Origin: Actinacidiphila sp965342175
Lineage (GTDB): Bacteria > Actinomycetota > Actinomycetes > Streptomycetales > Streptomycetaceae
Direction: 5' to 3'
Assembly: GCF_965342175.1 (NCBI RefSeq)
Contig: NZ_CBDRBL010000014.1
Coordinates: 42,217 to 106,216, forward strand
DNA: 64,000 bases
Shown: positions 52,059-59,222 of the stretch, piece after piece
Position numbering within the stretch: position 1 is the stretch's first letter
How the letters are laid out: every line of letters starts with the position of its first letter
The notes under the pieces: model-generated
Told to the model about the DNA's origin: nothing
The model's database searches: none
The model's input: only the letters and a program-made list of their open reading frames with translations
Translations under genes and position numbers: made by a program

Positions 52059-53411
52059 TCAAGCGCCCTTCACGGCAGGCTCAAGGATCGCCACGCACTC
52101 CACGTGGTGCGTCATCGGGAAGAGGTCGAACGCCCGCATCCGCCGCGGGGTGTAGCCCGCGGCCGCGAAGTAGCCGAGGTCGCGGGCGAGGGCCGCGGGG
52201 TCGCAGGCGACGTAGGCGATGCGTCGGGGGCCGAGGGAGGCGACGTGCTCCACGGTGGCGCGGCCCGCGCCGGTGCGGGGCGGGTCGAGGACGACGAGGT
52301 CGGCCTCGGTGATCCCGGTGCGCGGCAGTACGGACTCGACCTTGCCCTGCTCGATGCGGACGCGGTCGAAGTCGGTCAGATTGTGCCGGGCGTCCTCCAC
52401 CGCACGCTTGCCGGACTCGATACCGAGGACGGCACCGGTCTCACCGACCCGATCGGCCAGCGCCCCGGCGAACAAACCCACGCCGCAGTAGAGGTCGAGT
52501 GCGGTCTCGCCCTTGCGCGGCATGAGGCCCTGCATGACGGCCTCGACCAGAAGGTCGGCGGCCATGGGGTGGACCTGCCAGAAGCCGCCGGAGCCGACCC
52601 GCCAGGTGCGGTCGATCGCGCGCTCGCGCACGAAGCCGCGACCGTGCACGCGGTGGACGCCGCCCTGCTCGTCGACGCGCAGGACGGAGACGGGGCGGTC
52701 CAGCTCGACGATGGGCAGCCGGGCGCCGGGACGGGGGGTGACGATCACCTGGCGGTCGGAGGAGCCGGTGGCGGCGATGGCCTCGACCGAGGCGATGCCG
52801 GGCCAGGCGCGCGACTCGACGCCGAGCTCGGAGACACCGGGGGCGGCGATGAGGCAGCGGTCGACGCGCTCGACCTCGTGCGAGCGGTGGCGGCGCAGAC
52901 CCGCGTGGCCCTCGGCGTCGACGGCGTACTGGACGCGGGTGCGCCAGGCCGGGACCTCGCCCTTGGCGACCTTGTCGCCGGGGGCGGGCTCGACGGTGCC
53001 GTCCCAGCCGGCCCCCTCGGGCGTGAGGTGGGCGAGCCGCTGCAACTGCTCGGTGATCACCTGCACCTTCAGCCGCCGCTGGGCACCGGGGGCGGCGTGC
53101 TGCCAGTCGCAGCCGCCGCACTTGCCGGGACCGGAGAACGGGCAGGGCGCCTCGACGCGGTCCGGGGAGGCCTTGAGGACCTCGACGGCGTCGGCGCGCA
53201 GGAAGCGCGAGTCCGGGCCGCCCTCGGTGATCTCGGCGACGACCCGCTCGCCGGGCAGCGCGTGCCGGACGAAGATCACCTGCGGCCGCTCGTGGCCCGG
53301 CAGGACCGTCCGCGCGATGCAGTGGCCGCCGTGCGCGACCGGGCCGACCTCGACCTCGTAGCGCTCGCCGACGAGCGCGTCGGCCTCAGGGGCCTTCGTA
53401 CGGTGCTGCAT
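52059..53411 (-). CDS. Class I SAM-dependent RNA methyltransferase, TrmA/RlmD family
   Basis: A 450-residue enzyme that makes 5-methyluridine in RNA. It has an N-terminal TRAM domain (VGERYEVEVGPVAHGGHCIAR), an iron-sulfur motif CPFSGPGKCGGCDWQH, the SAM site ALDLYCGVGLFAGALA, VVLDPPRTGAGR, and the catalytic cysteine block IAYVACDPAALARDLGY. The end DLFPMTHHVECVAIL is the family's base-binding tail. The start ATG 53409-53411 encodes MQHRTKAPEAD. A detached copy of the last 50 bases lies 1.4 kb downstream. Target rRNA or tRNA position is not known. Confidence 0.93.
   Translation of the reverse strand: MQHRTKAPEADALVGERYEVEVGPVAHGGHCIARTVLPGHERPQVIFVRHALPGERVVAEITEGGPDSRFLRADAVEVLKASPDRVEAPCPFSGPGKCGGCDWQHAAPGAQRRLKVQVITEQLQRLAHLTPEGAGWDGTVEPAPGDKVAKGEVPAWRTRVQYAVDAEGHAGLRRHRSHEVERVDRCLIAAPGVSELGVESRAWPGIASVEAIAATGSSDRQVIVTPRPGARLPIVELDRPVSVLRVDEQGGVHRVHGRGFVRERAIDRTWRVGSGGFWQVHPMAADLLVEAVMQGLMPRKGETALDLYCGVGLFAGALADRVGETGAVLGIESGKRAVEDARHNLTDFDRVRIEQGKVESVLPRTGITEADLVVLDPPRTGAGRATVEHVASLGPRRIAYVACDPAALARDLGYFAAAGYTPRRMRAFDLFPMTHHVECVAILEPAVKGA
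52078..52127. repeat. Direct repeat, right copy, within methyltransferase 3' end
   Basis: The coding end of the intact methyltransferase gene, partner of 50635-50684. Its position at the 3' end of a conserved gene is the usual form of an integration target site. Confidence 0.8.
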
Positions 53412-53517
53412 GGCGGGACGGGCTCCTGGGGGTCACGAAGGGACACGGGTCACGAGGGGAACCGCGGACGGGAAGAACGAGCAGCTGACAAGTCTACGGC
53501 TCGCGGCAGCCCGCGCT

Positions 53518-55569
53518 TCACGCCCGGCCGCCGGGCTCCCGGCCCCGGGTGAGCCGCCCCACTTCTCCGCGCCGCACGGAGCCCGGAGCGCTCCACTCGG
53601 CTCCCTTGCGGGCGCGGAGCTTCGCACGCTCGGAGGACTCCAGCTGCCAGGGCACGGAGGTGACCATGACGCCGGGAGTGAACAGCAGCCGGCCCTTGAG
53701 CCGCAGCGCGCTCTGGTTGTGCAGCAGGTGCTCCCACCAGTGGCCGACCACGTACTCCGGGATGAAGATCGAGACGACGTCGCGGGGGCTGGTGCGGCGC
53801 AGGCCCTTGACGTAGTCGATGATCGGCCGGGTGATCTCGCGGTACGGCGAGTCCAGCACCTTGAGGGGCACGTCGATGCCGCGCCGCTGCCACTCGGCCT
53901 GCAGGGCCTTGGTGTCGGCGGGGTCCACGTTGATGCTCAGCGCCTCCAGCGTGTCCGACCGGAAGAGCCTGGCGTACGACAGGGCCCGCAGCGTGGGCTT
54001 GTGCACCTTGGAGACCAGGACGATCGAGTGCACGCGGGAGGGCTTGACCTCCTCCTCGCCGCGCTGCTCGGTGGCCGCGAGCTCGTTGGAGACGCGGTCG
54101 TAGTGGCGCCGGATGGCCGTCATCATGCCGTAGAAGAGGACCATGCCCAGGACGGCGACCCAGGCCCCGTGCGTGAACTTGGTCAGCAGTACGACGACGA
54201 GGACGAGCCCGGTGAGGAAGGCGCCGAAGGTGTTGATCGCCCGGGAGCGGATCATGTGGCGGCGCACGGCGGGGTCGGTCTCGGTGGCCAGGTGCCGGTT
54301 CCAGTGCCGGACCATGCCGGTCTGGCTGAGAGTGAAGGAGACGAAGACGCCGACGATGTAGAGCTGGATCAGCCGGGTGGAGTCGGCGCCGTAGATGTAG
54401 ACCAGCACGCACGCGAAGGCGGCGAGCAGCACGATGCCGTTGCTGAAGGCGAGCCGGTCCCCGCGGGTGTGCAGCTGGCGCGGCAGATAGCGGTCCTGGG
54501 CAAGGATCGAGCCCAGCACCGGGAATCCGTTGTACGCGGTGTTCGCGGCGAGGAACAGGACGAGCGCGGTGGCTCCGGCCAGGAAGACGAAGGGGATCGA
54601 TCCCTCGCCGAAGACGGCGGAGGCGACCTGCGCGATCACCGGGTCCTGGGTGTAGCCCGGGCCGACCGGCCTGCCGTCGACCAGCAGGTCGACAGCAGGG
54701 TTCTCGGCCATCCGCACGCCGGTGTTCATGGCGAGCGCGATGATGCCGCAGAACATCGTCACGGCCAGCACGCCCATCAGCGCCAGCGTGGTGGCGGCGT
54801 TCTTCGACTTCGGCTTGCGGAAGGCGGGCACGCCGTTGCTGATCGCCTCGACGCCGGTGAGCGCGGCGCAGCCCGAGGAGAAGGCCCGCAGCAGCAGGAA
54901 GACGAGCGCGAGGCTCGCCAGGTGGCCGTGCTCGGCCTTGATCGTGAAGTCGGAGGTGGGGGCGTGCATCTCGTGGCCGGAGGCGATCCGGAAGATGCCC
55001 CAGGCGAGCATGCAGAAGACGCCGAAGACGAAGGCGTAGGTGGGGATGGCGAAGATCGTGCCCGACTCGCGCACCCCGCGCAGATTCATCACCATGAGCA
55101 GGACGATCATGCCGATGGCGCCCAGCACCTTGTGCTCGACGAAGAACGGCACGGCCGAGCCCAGGTTCTCGACGCCCGAGGCGACCGACACGGCCACGGT
55201 GAGCACGTAGTCGACCAGCAGGGCGCTGGCCACGGTGCGTCCCGCACGCGGGCCGAGGTTGGTCGTCGCGACCTCGTAGTCGCCGCCGCCGGAGGGGTAG
55301 GCGTGCACGTTCTGCCGGTACGAGGCGACGACGGTGAACATCAGTACGACGACCGCGGCAGCGATCCAGGGGCTGAAGTGGTAGGCCGACACTCCCGCGA
55401 TCGACAGGACGAGAAGCACCTCTCCGGGCGCGTATGCCACGGAGGACAGCGGGTCGGAGGCGAAAACGGGGAGCGCCAGCCTCTTGGGGAGGAGCGTCTC
55501 TCCGAGCCTGTCGCTGCGGAGGGCCCGCCCGATCAGGATCCGTTTCGGAAGGTCGGTCAGTTTGGACAC
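53518..55569 (-). CDS. KimA-like APC-superfamily potassium importer
   Basis: A 683-residue membrane protein with about 12 helices and a 200-residue cytoplasmic C-terminus. LPVFASDPLSSVAYAPGEVL, YPSGGGDYEVATTNLG, LLLRAFSSGCAALTGVEAISNGVPAF and LAANTAYNGFPVLGSIL closely resemble KimA (YdaO), the c-di-AMP-controlled potassium symporter of Bacillus. The soluble tail (about 480-683) is a universal-stress-like regulatory domain. The gene is divergent from two TrkA-type RCK genes, which supports potassium as substrate. The older annotation would be amino acid permease. Start ATG 55567-55569; no recognisable ydaO-type riboswitch was seen in the short leader. Confidence 0.85.
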   Translation of the reverse strand: MSKLTDLPKRILIGRALRSDRLGETLLPKRLALPVFASDPLSSVAYAPGEVLLVLSIAGVSAYHFSPWIAAAVVVLMFTVVASYRQNVHAYPSGGGDYEVATTNLGPRAGRTVASALLVDYVLTVAVSVASGVENLGSAVPFFVEHKVLGAIGMIVLLMVMNLRGVRESGTIFAIPTYAFVFGVFCMLAWGIFRIASGHEMHAPTSDFTIKAEHGHLASLALVFLLLRAFSSGCAALTGVEAISNGVPAFRKPKSKNAATTLALMGVLAVTMFCGIIALAMNTGVRMAENPAVDLLVDGRPVGPGYTQDPVIAQVASAVFGEGSIPFVFLAGATALVLFLAANTAYNGFPVLGSILAQDRYLPRQLHTRGDRLAFSNGIVLLAAFACVLVYIYGADSTRLIQLYIVGVFVSFTLSQTGMVRHWNRHLATETDPAVRRHMIRSRAINTFGAFLTGLVLVVVLLTKFTHGAWVAVLGMVLFYGMMTAIRRHYDRVSNELAATEQRGEEEVKPSRVHSIVLVSKVHKPTLRALSYARLFRSDTLEALSINVDPADTKALQAEWQRRGIDVPLKVLDSPYREITRPIIDYVKGLRRTSPRDVVSIFIPEYVVGHWWEHLLHNQSALRLKGRLLFTPGVMVTSVPWQLESSERAKLRARKGAEWSAPGSVRRGEVGRLTRGREPGGRA

Positions 55570-55704
55570 CCCGCGATGTTAGAGGATCGTCAAGACTCCC
55601 GATCCCCCGCCCACCTATCACGGGAATACGTGCGTGTGTAGCTTTGGGCGCGGTCTGAGACCCTGAGAGGGTTCGGGCCGGAATTGTTGGCAGCCGGAAG
55701 GACG

Positions 55705-56376
55705 GTCGTGCACGTCGTGATTATGGGGTGTGGGCGAGTGGGTTCCACTCTCGCGCACTCCCTTGAGCAGCAAGGTCACACAGTGGCCGTGATCGACCAG
55801 GACCCGACGGCGTTCCGCCGCCTGGGCGCCGGGTTCAGCGGGCGCCGCGTGACCGGGGTCGGGTTCGACCAGGACACGCTGCGCGAGGCCGGCATCGAGG
55901 AGGCGGGCGCGTTCGCGGCCGTCAGCAGTGGTGACAACTCCAACATCATCGCGGCCCGGGTGGCCCGGGAGATGTTCGGGATCGAGAATGTCGCCGCCCG
56001 CATCTACGACCCCCGGCGGGCCGAGGTGTACCAGCGTCTGGGCATTCCCACCGTCGCCACCGTCCGGTGGACGGCCGACCAGATGCTGCGCCGCCTGCTG
56101 CCGGCCGGCGCCGAGCCGCTGTGGCGCGACCCCAGCGGGCGGGTGCAGCTCGCCGAGGTGCACACGGACACCGCCTGGGTGGGATACAAGATCAGCCGGC
56201 TCCAGGAGGAGACGGGGGTGCGCGTGGCGTTCCTCACGCGGCTGGGCGAGGCGATGCTTCCCACCTCGGAGACGGTCCTTCAGGAAGGCGACCTGGTGCA
56301 CGTGATGATGCGCACGGACGAGGTCGAACAGGTGGAGGCCGCGTGCGCGAAGGGCCCTGAGGAGGCCCACCGGTGA
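55705..56376 (+). CDS. trkA: TrkA-family potassium channel regulator (RCK), first copy
   Basis: A 223-residue protein with an N-terminal NAD-binding Rossmann fold (VVIMGCGRVGSTLA and VIDQDPTAF) and a C-terminal RCK_C domain (LAEVHTDTAWVGYKI and LQEGDLVHVMMRTDEVEQVE). Such subunits gate Trk/Ktr or, here, perhaps KimA-like transporters by binding NAD(H) or nucleotides. Start GTG 55705-55707 with GGAAGGA five bases upstream of the GTC codon; the frame is open seven codons further. It precedes a second TrkA by 115 bases. Confidence 0.92.
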   Translation, partial: VVHVVIMGCGRVGSTLAHSLEQQGHTVAVIDQDPTAFRRLGAGFSGRRVTGVGFDQDTLREAGIEEAGAFAAVSSGDNSNIIAARVAREMFGIENVAARIYDPRRAEVYQRLGIPTVATVRWTADQMLRRLLPAGAEPLWRDPSGRVQLAEVHTDTAWVGYKISRLQEETGVRVAFLTRLGEAMLPTSETVLQEGDLVHVMMRTDEVEQVEAACAKGPEEAHR

Positions 56377-56491
56377 GCGGCGCACACACGGCCCTCGGGC
56401 CGCAGACGACGGGCAGGGCGCGCGGTCGCCGCGCGGGCACGGACGGGGGCCTCTCCCGGGCGGCGGCCCAGGGGAAGAACGAGGGAGCACT

Positions 56492-57175
56492 GTGAGGGTC
56501 GCCATTGCCGGGGCCGGTGCGGTCGGCCGCTCGATCGCGGGCGAGCTGCTGGAAAACGGCCACGAGGTCCTGCTGATCGACAAGAATCCGACCTCGATCT
56601 CGGTGGAGCGGGTCCCGCAGGCGGAGTGGCTGCTGGCCGACGCCTGCGAGATCACGTCGCTGGACGAGGCCGCGCTGCAGCGCTGCAACGTGGTGATCGC
56701 CGCCACGGGTGACGACAAGGTCAACCTCGTCGTCTCGCTGCTCGCCAAGACGGAGTACGGCGTCCCCCGGGTCGTCGCCCGCGTCAACAACCCGAAGAAC
56801 GAGTGGCTCTTCAACGAGGCCTGGGGCGTGGACGTGGCCGTCTCCACCCCGCGCCTGATGTCGGCGCTGGTGGAGGAGGCGGTGAGCGTCGGCGACCTCG
56901 TCCGGTTGATGCGCTTCAGCCAGGGCGACGCGAACCTGGTCGAGCTGACCCTCCCGGAGGAGGCCGCGCTGGTGGGCACCCGGGTCGGGGAGGTCGCCTG
57001 GCCGGAGGACACCTCGCTGGTCACCATCATCCGCGGGCACCGCGTGCTCACCCCGTCCAAGGACGACGCGCTCGAGGCGGGCGACGAGCTGCTCTTCGTG
57101 GCCTCCCCGCACCGCGAGGAGCAGTTGGAGGACCTGCTCTCGGTGCGCAGCGCCGGGACCGGGGCCCAGGAGTAG
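56492..57175 (+). CDS. trkA: TrkA-family potassium channel regulator (RCK), second copy
   Basis: A 227-residue paralogue of the preceding gene with RVAIAGAGAVGRSIAGELL and LLIDKNPTSISVERV in the Rossmann domain and a C-terminal RCK domain (LVELTLPEEAALVG and EAGDELLFVASP). The GTG start is at 56492-56494 behind GGGAGCA. The two RCK genes are distinct in sequence and are kept as a pair in Streptomyces, suggesting a hetero-oligomeric ring. Confidence 0.93.
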   Translation: MRVAIAGAGAVGRSIAGELLENGHEVLLIDKNPTSISVERVPQAEWLLADACEITSLDEAALQRCNVVIAATGDDKVNLVVSLLAKTEYGVPRVVARVNNPKNEWLFNEAWGVDVAVSTPRLMSALVEEAVSVGDLVRLMRFSQGDANLVELTLPEEAALVGTRVGEVAWPEDTSLVTIIRGHRVLTPSKDDALEAGDELLFVASPHREEQLEDLLSVRSAGTGAQE

Positions 57176-57185
57176 TCCTACGGAC

Positions 57186-57221
57186 AGGGGCGGCCGGAAC
57201 CCGTGGGTTCCAGCCGCCCCT
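57186..57221. terminator. Bidirectional terminator between trkA and DUF3159 genes
   Basis: AGGGGCGGCCGGAACCC and GGGTTCCAGCCGCCCCT form a 16-base-pair stem with one mismatch and a GT loop, between converging genes. Confidence 0.85.
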
Positions 57222-57255
57222 CGTGCGTTCGGCGCGCCGGGCGCGGGGCGCCGGG

Positions 57256-58014
57256 TCAGCTGCCGGTGGCCTCCTTGGCGGCGCGCTCGGCCTTCTCGAG
57301 CCGCTCGGCCTCCTCCATCTCCGCGATCACGTCGATCGGCGGCGGGGCCTTGGCCAGGAAGATCCAGGTCAGATAGACGCAGAGCAGGAAGGGCGGGATG
57401 CCGAGGGCGACCTTGACCCAGCCGAGCTGGGTGGCGTTCCCCCAGATGTAGAGCGGGAACAGGATCGCCGACTTGACGAGCAGGATGACACCCCAGGCCC
57501 AGGTGGCCTTGGTGTACGCGACGAGCCGGCCCGGGTTCCGCGTGCGCCAGGACAGGTTCTCCTTGAGGATCGGTCCGAGCAGCAGTCCGATCAGCGGGTA
57601 CTTCAGCAGCGCGGAGACCACGTAGGCGACCGCGAGCCCGAGGGTGTAGAGCATGCCCGGCAGGTAGAAGTTCTTCGCGTCGCCCGACATCATCGCGAAC
57701 ACAGCGCCGAACGCGACGCCGAAGACGCCGCTGAAGGCGTGCTTGAGGGTCTGCCGACGCACCAGGCGGGCCAGTGCCAGCACCAGGGACAGGCCCAGCG
57801 CCGCGATCGCCGCGGTGTGGATGTCCCGGTTGATCGTGTAGATCAGGACGAAGACGAGGCCGGGCACCGTCGTGTCGATCATTCCCCACACGCCGCCGAA
57901 GGCCTCCAGCAGCGCGCGGTCGGCCGCCGCCTTGGAGGCGGCCGCGTCGTGCCCTGGCCTCCCCTCGGCTCCGGTCGTGGGCTGTGCCCCGGTCCGCTTG
58001 TCGATCGACACCAC
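57256..58014 (-). CDS. DUF3159 membrane protein
   Basis: A 252-residue integral membrane protein with about six helices, flanked by hydrophilic ends (MVSIDKRTGAQPTTGAEGRP and a charged C-terminus rich in Glu and Ala). Blocks LLEAFGGVWGMIDTTVPGLVFVL, LVRRQTLKHAFSGVFGVAFG and WVKVALGIPPFLLCVYLTWIFL match the actinobacterial DUF3159 family, of unknown function. It is cotranscribed with the OB-fold gene three bases upstream. Confidence 0.9.
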   Translation of the reverse strand: MVSIDKRTGAQPTTGAEGRPGHDAAASKAAADRALLEAFGGVWGMIDTTVPGLVFVLIYTINRDIHTAAIAALGLSLVLALARLVRRQTLKHAFSGVFGVAFGAVFAMMSGDAKNFYLPGMLYTLGLAVAYVVSALLKYPLIGLLLGPILKENLSWRTRNPGRLVAYTKATWAWGVILLVKSAILFPLYIWGNATQLGWVKVALGIPPFLLCVYLTWIFLAKAPPPIDVIAEMEEAERLEKAERAAKEATGS

Positions 58015-58017
58015 CGG

Positions 58018-58416
58018 CTACTCCTGTCCGACCGGACGCAACTCGTATCTGGGATTGAACAGCACCGGGCGGCCGCGGTTCATGGCGATCCGCCCCGACG
58101 CGATGATCCTGCGGCCCGGCTCGATGCCGACGATGCTGCGCCGGCCGAGCCACACCACGTCCAGCGGCGCCGAGCCGTCGAAGAGCTCGGCCTCCAGGGC
58201 CGGCACGCCGGCCCGCGGCCGCAGGGTGACAGCGCGTAGCGTACCCGTCACCGTCACTATGTCGCGATCGGAGCAGTCGCAGATCCGGGTGCACCCGACG
58301 TCCGCGGTGTCCTGCCGCAGCTCGTCGGAGTGCAGCTCCTCCTGGGAGCTGGACCATCGGTCGAGCATCTTGCGGAAGCGGCCGGCCGGCCGGTCCGAAC
58401 GGGTGGAACCACTCAT
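58018..58416 (-). CDS. OB-fold nucleic-acid-binding protein
   Basis: A 132-residue actinobacterial protein with an OB-fold core: DIVTVTGTLRAVTLRPRAG, LEAELFDGSAPLDVVWLGRR, IVGIEPGRRIIASGRI and FNPRYELRP. The arrangement is that of the RecG-wedge/tRNA-anticodon type OB domain. Two cysteines (CTRICDC) lie before the fold. Its partner DUF3159 starts three bases downstream. The ATG at 58414-58416 has only AGGT in front; a GTG or ATG 12 codons earlier is less likely. Confidence 0.88.
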   Translation of the reverse strand: MSGSTRSDRPAGRFRKMLDRWSSSQEELHSDELRQDTADVGCTRICDCSDRDIVTVTGTLRAVTLRPRAGVPALEAELFDGSAPLDVVWLGRRSIVGIEPGRRIIASGRIAMNRGRPVLFNPRYELRPVGQE

Positions 58417-58455
58417 ACCTGGAAGGGTACCGGGCCGGGGTGGACGAATCACTGA

Positions 58456-59139
58456 TCACTTCTCGAAGCGGTAGCCCATGCCCGGCTCCGTGATGAAGTG
58501 CCGCGGGTGCGCGGGGTCGGCCTCGAGCTTGCGCCGCAGTTGGGCCATGTAGACCCGCAGGTAGTTGCTCTCGGTGCCGTACGAGGGGCCCCAGACCTCC
58601 TGGAGCAGCTGCTTCTGGCTGACCAGGCGGCCGGTGTTGCGTACGAGCACCTCCAGCAGGTGCCACTCGGTGGGGGTGAGCCGGACGTCGGCGCCGCCGC
58701 GGTTGACCTTCTTCGCGGCGAGGTCGACGACGAAGGACTCGGTCTCCACGGTCGCGGCGCCGTCCTCCGGGCCGCCGGGCGTGGCCCTGCGGACGGCGGC
58801 GCGGAGCCGGGCCAGCAGCTCGTCCATGCCGAAGGGCTTGGTGACGTAGTCGTCGGCTCCCGCGTCGAGGGCCTCGACCTTCTCGTCGGAGGCCTGCCGG
58901 GCGGAGAGCACGATGATCGGCACCCGGGTCCAGCCGCGCAGCCCGCGGATCACCTCGACGCCGTCCATGTCGGGCAGGCCGAGGTCGAGCACGATGACGT
59001 CGGGGTGGCGGGCTGCGGCGAGCTGCAGCGCGGTGGCGCCGTCGTGCGCGGCGTCGACCTCGTACTTGCGGGCCCGCAGGTTGATCACGAGAGCGCGCAC
59101 GATCTGCGGCTCGTCGTCGACCACGAGCACCCGGTTCAT
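58456..59139 (-). CDS. kdpE: Response regulator KdpE
   Basis: A 227-residue OmpR-type regulator. The receiver domain has Asp8-Asp9, phospho-acceptor Asp52 (VIVLDLGLPDMDG) and Lys in YVTKPFG. The C-terminal winged helix contains RLTPTEWHLLEVLVRNTGRLVSQKQLL and the recognition end FITEPGMGYRFEK. It activates the kdpFABC operon when potassium is low or osmolarity high, after phosphorylation by KdpD, encoded 83 bases upstream on the same strand. Confidence 0.95.
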   Translation of the reverse strand: MNRVLVVDDEPQIVRALVINLRARKYEVDAAHDGATALQLAAARHPDVIVLDLGLPDMDGVEVIRGLRGWTRVPIIVLSARQASDEKVEALDAGADDYVTKPFGMDELLARLRAAVRRATPGGPEDGAATVETESFVVDLAAKKVNRGGADVRLTPTEWHLLEVLVRNTGRLVSQKQLLQEVWGPSYGTESNYLRVYMAQLRRKLEADPAHPRHFITEPGMGYRFEK

Positions 59140-59222
59140 GGAGCCTGCCTTTCCTTCACGATGCGGGGTGGAGCGGGAGTGCGGGGTGGAGCGTCGGGGG
59201 TGCGTTGCGGTGCGGACGCGGG

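Noticed and set aside
55570..55704. ydaO-type c-di-AMP riboswitch before the KimA-like gene
   Set aside because: The 135-base divergent region is too short to hold it with two promoters and I could not see the conserved riboswitch core.
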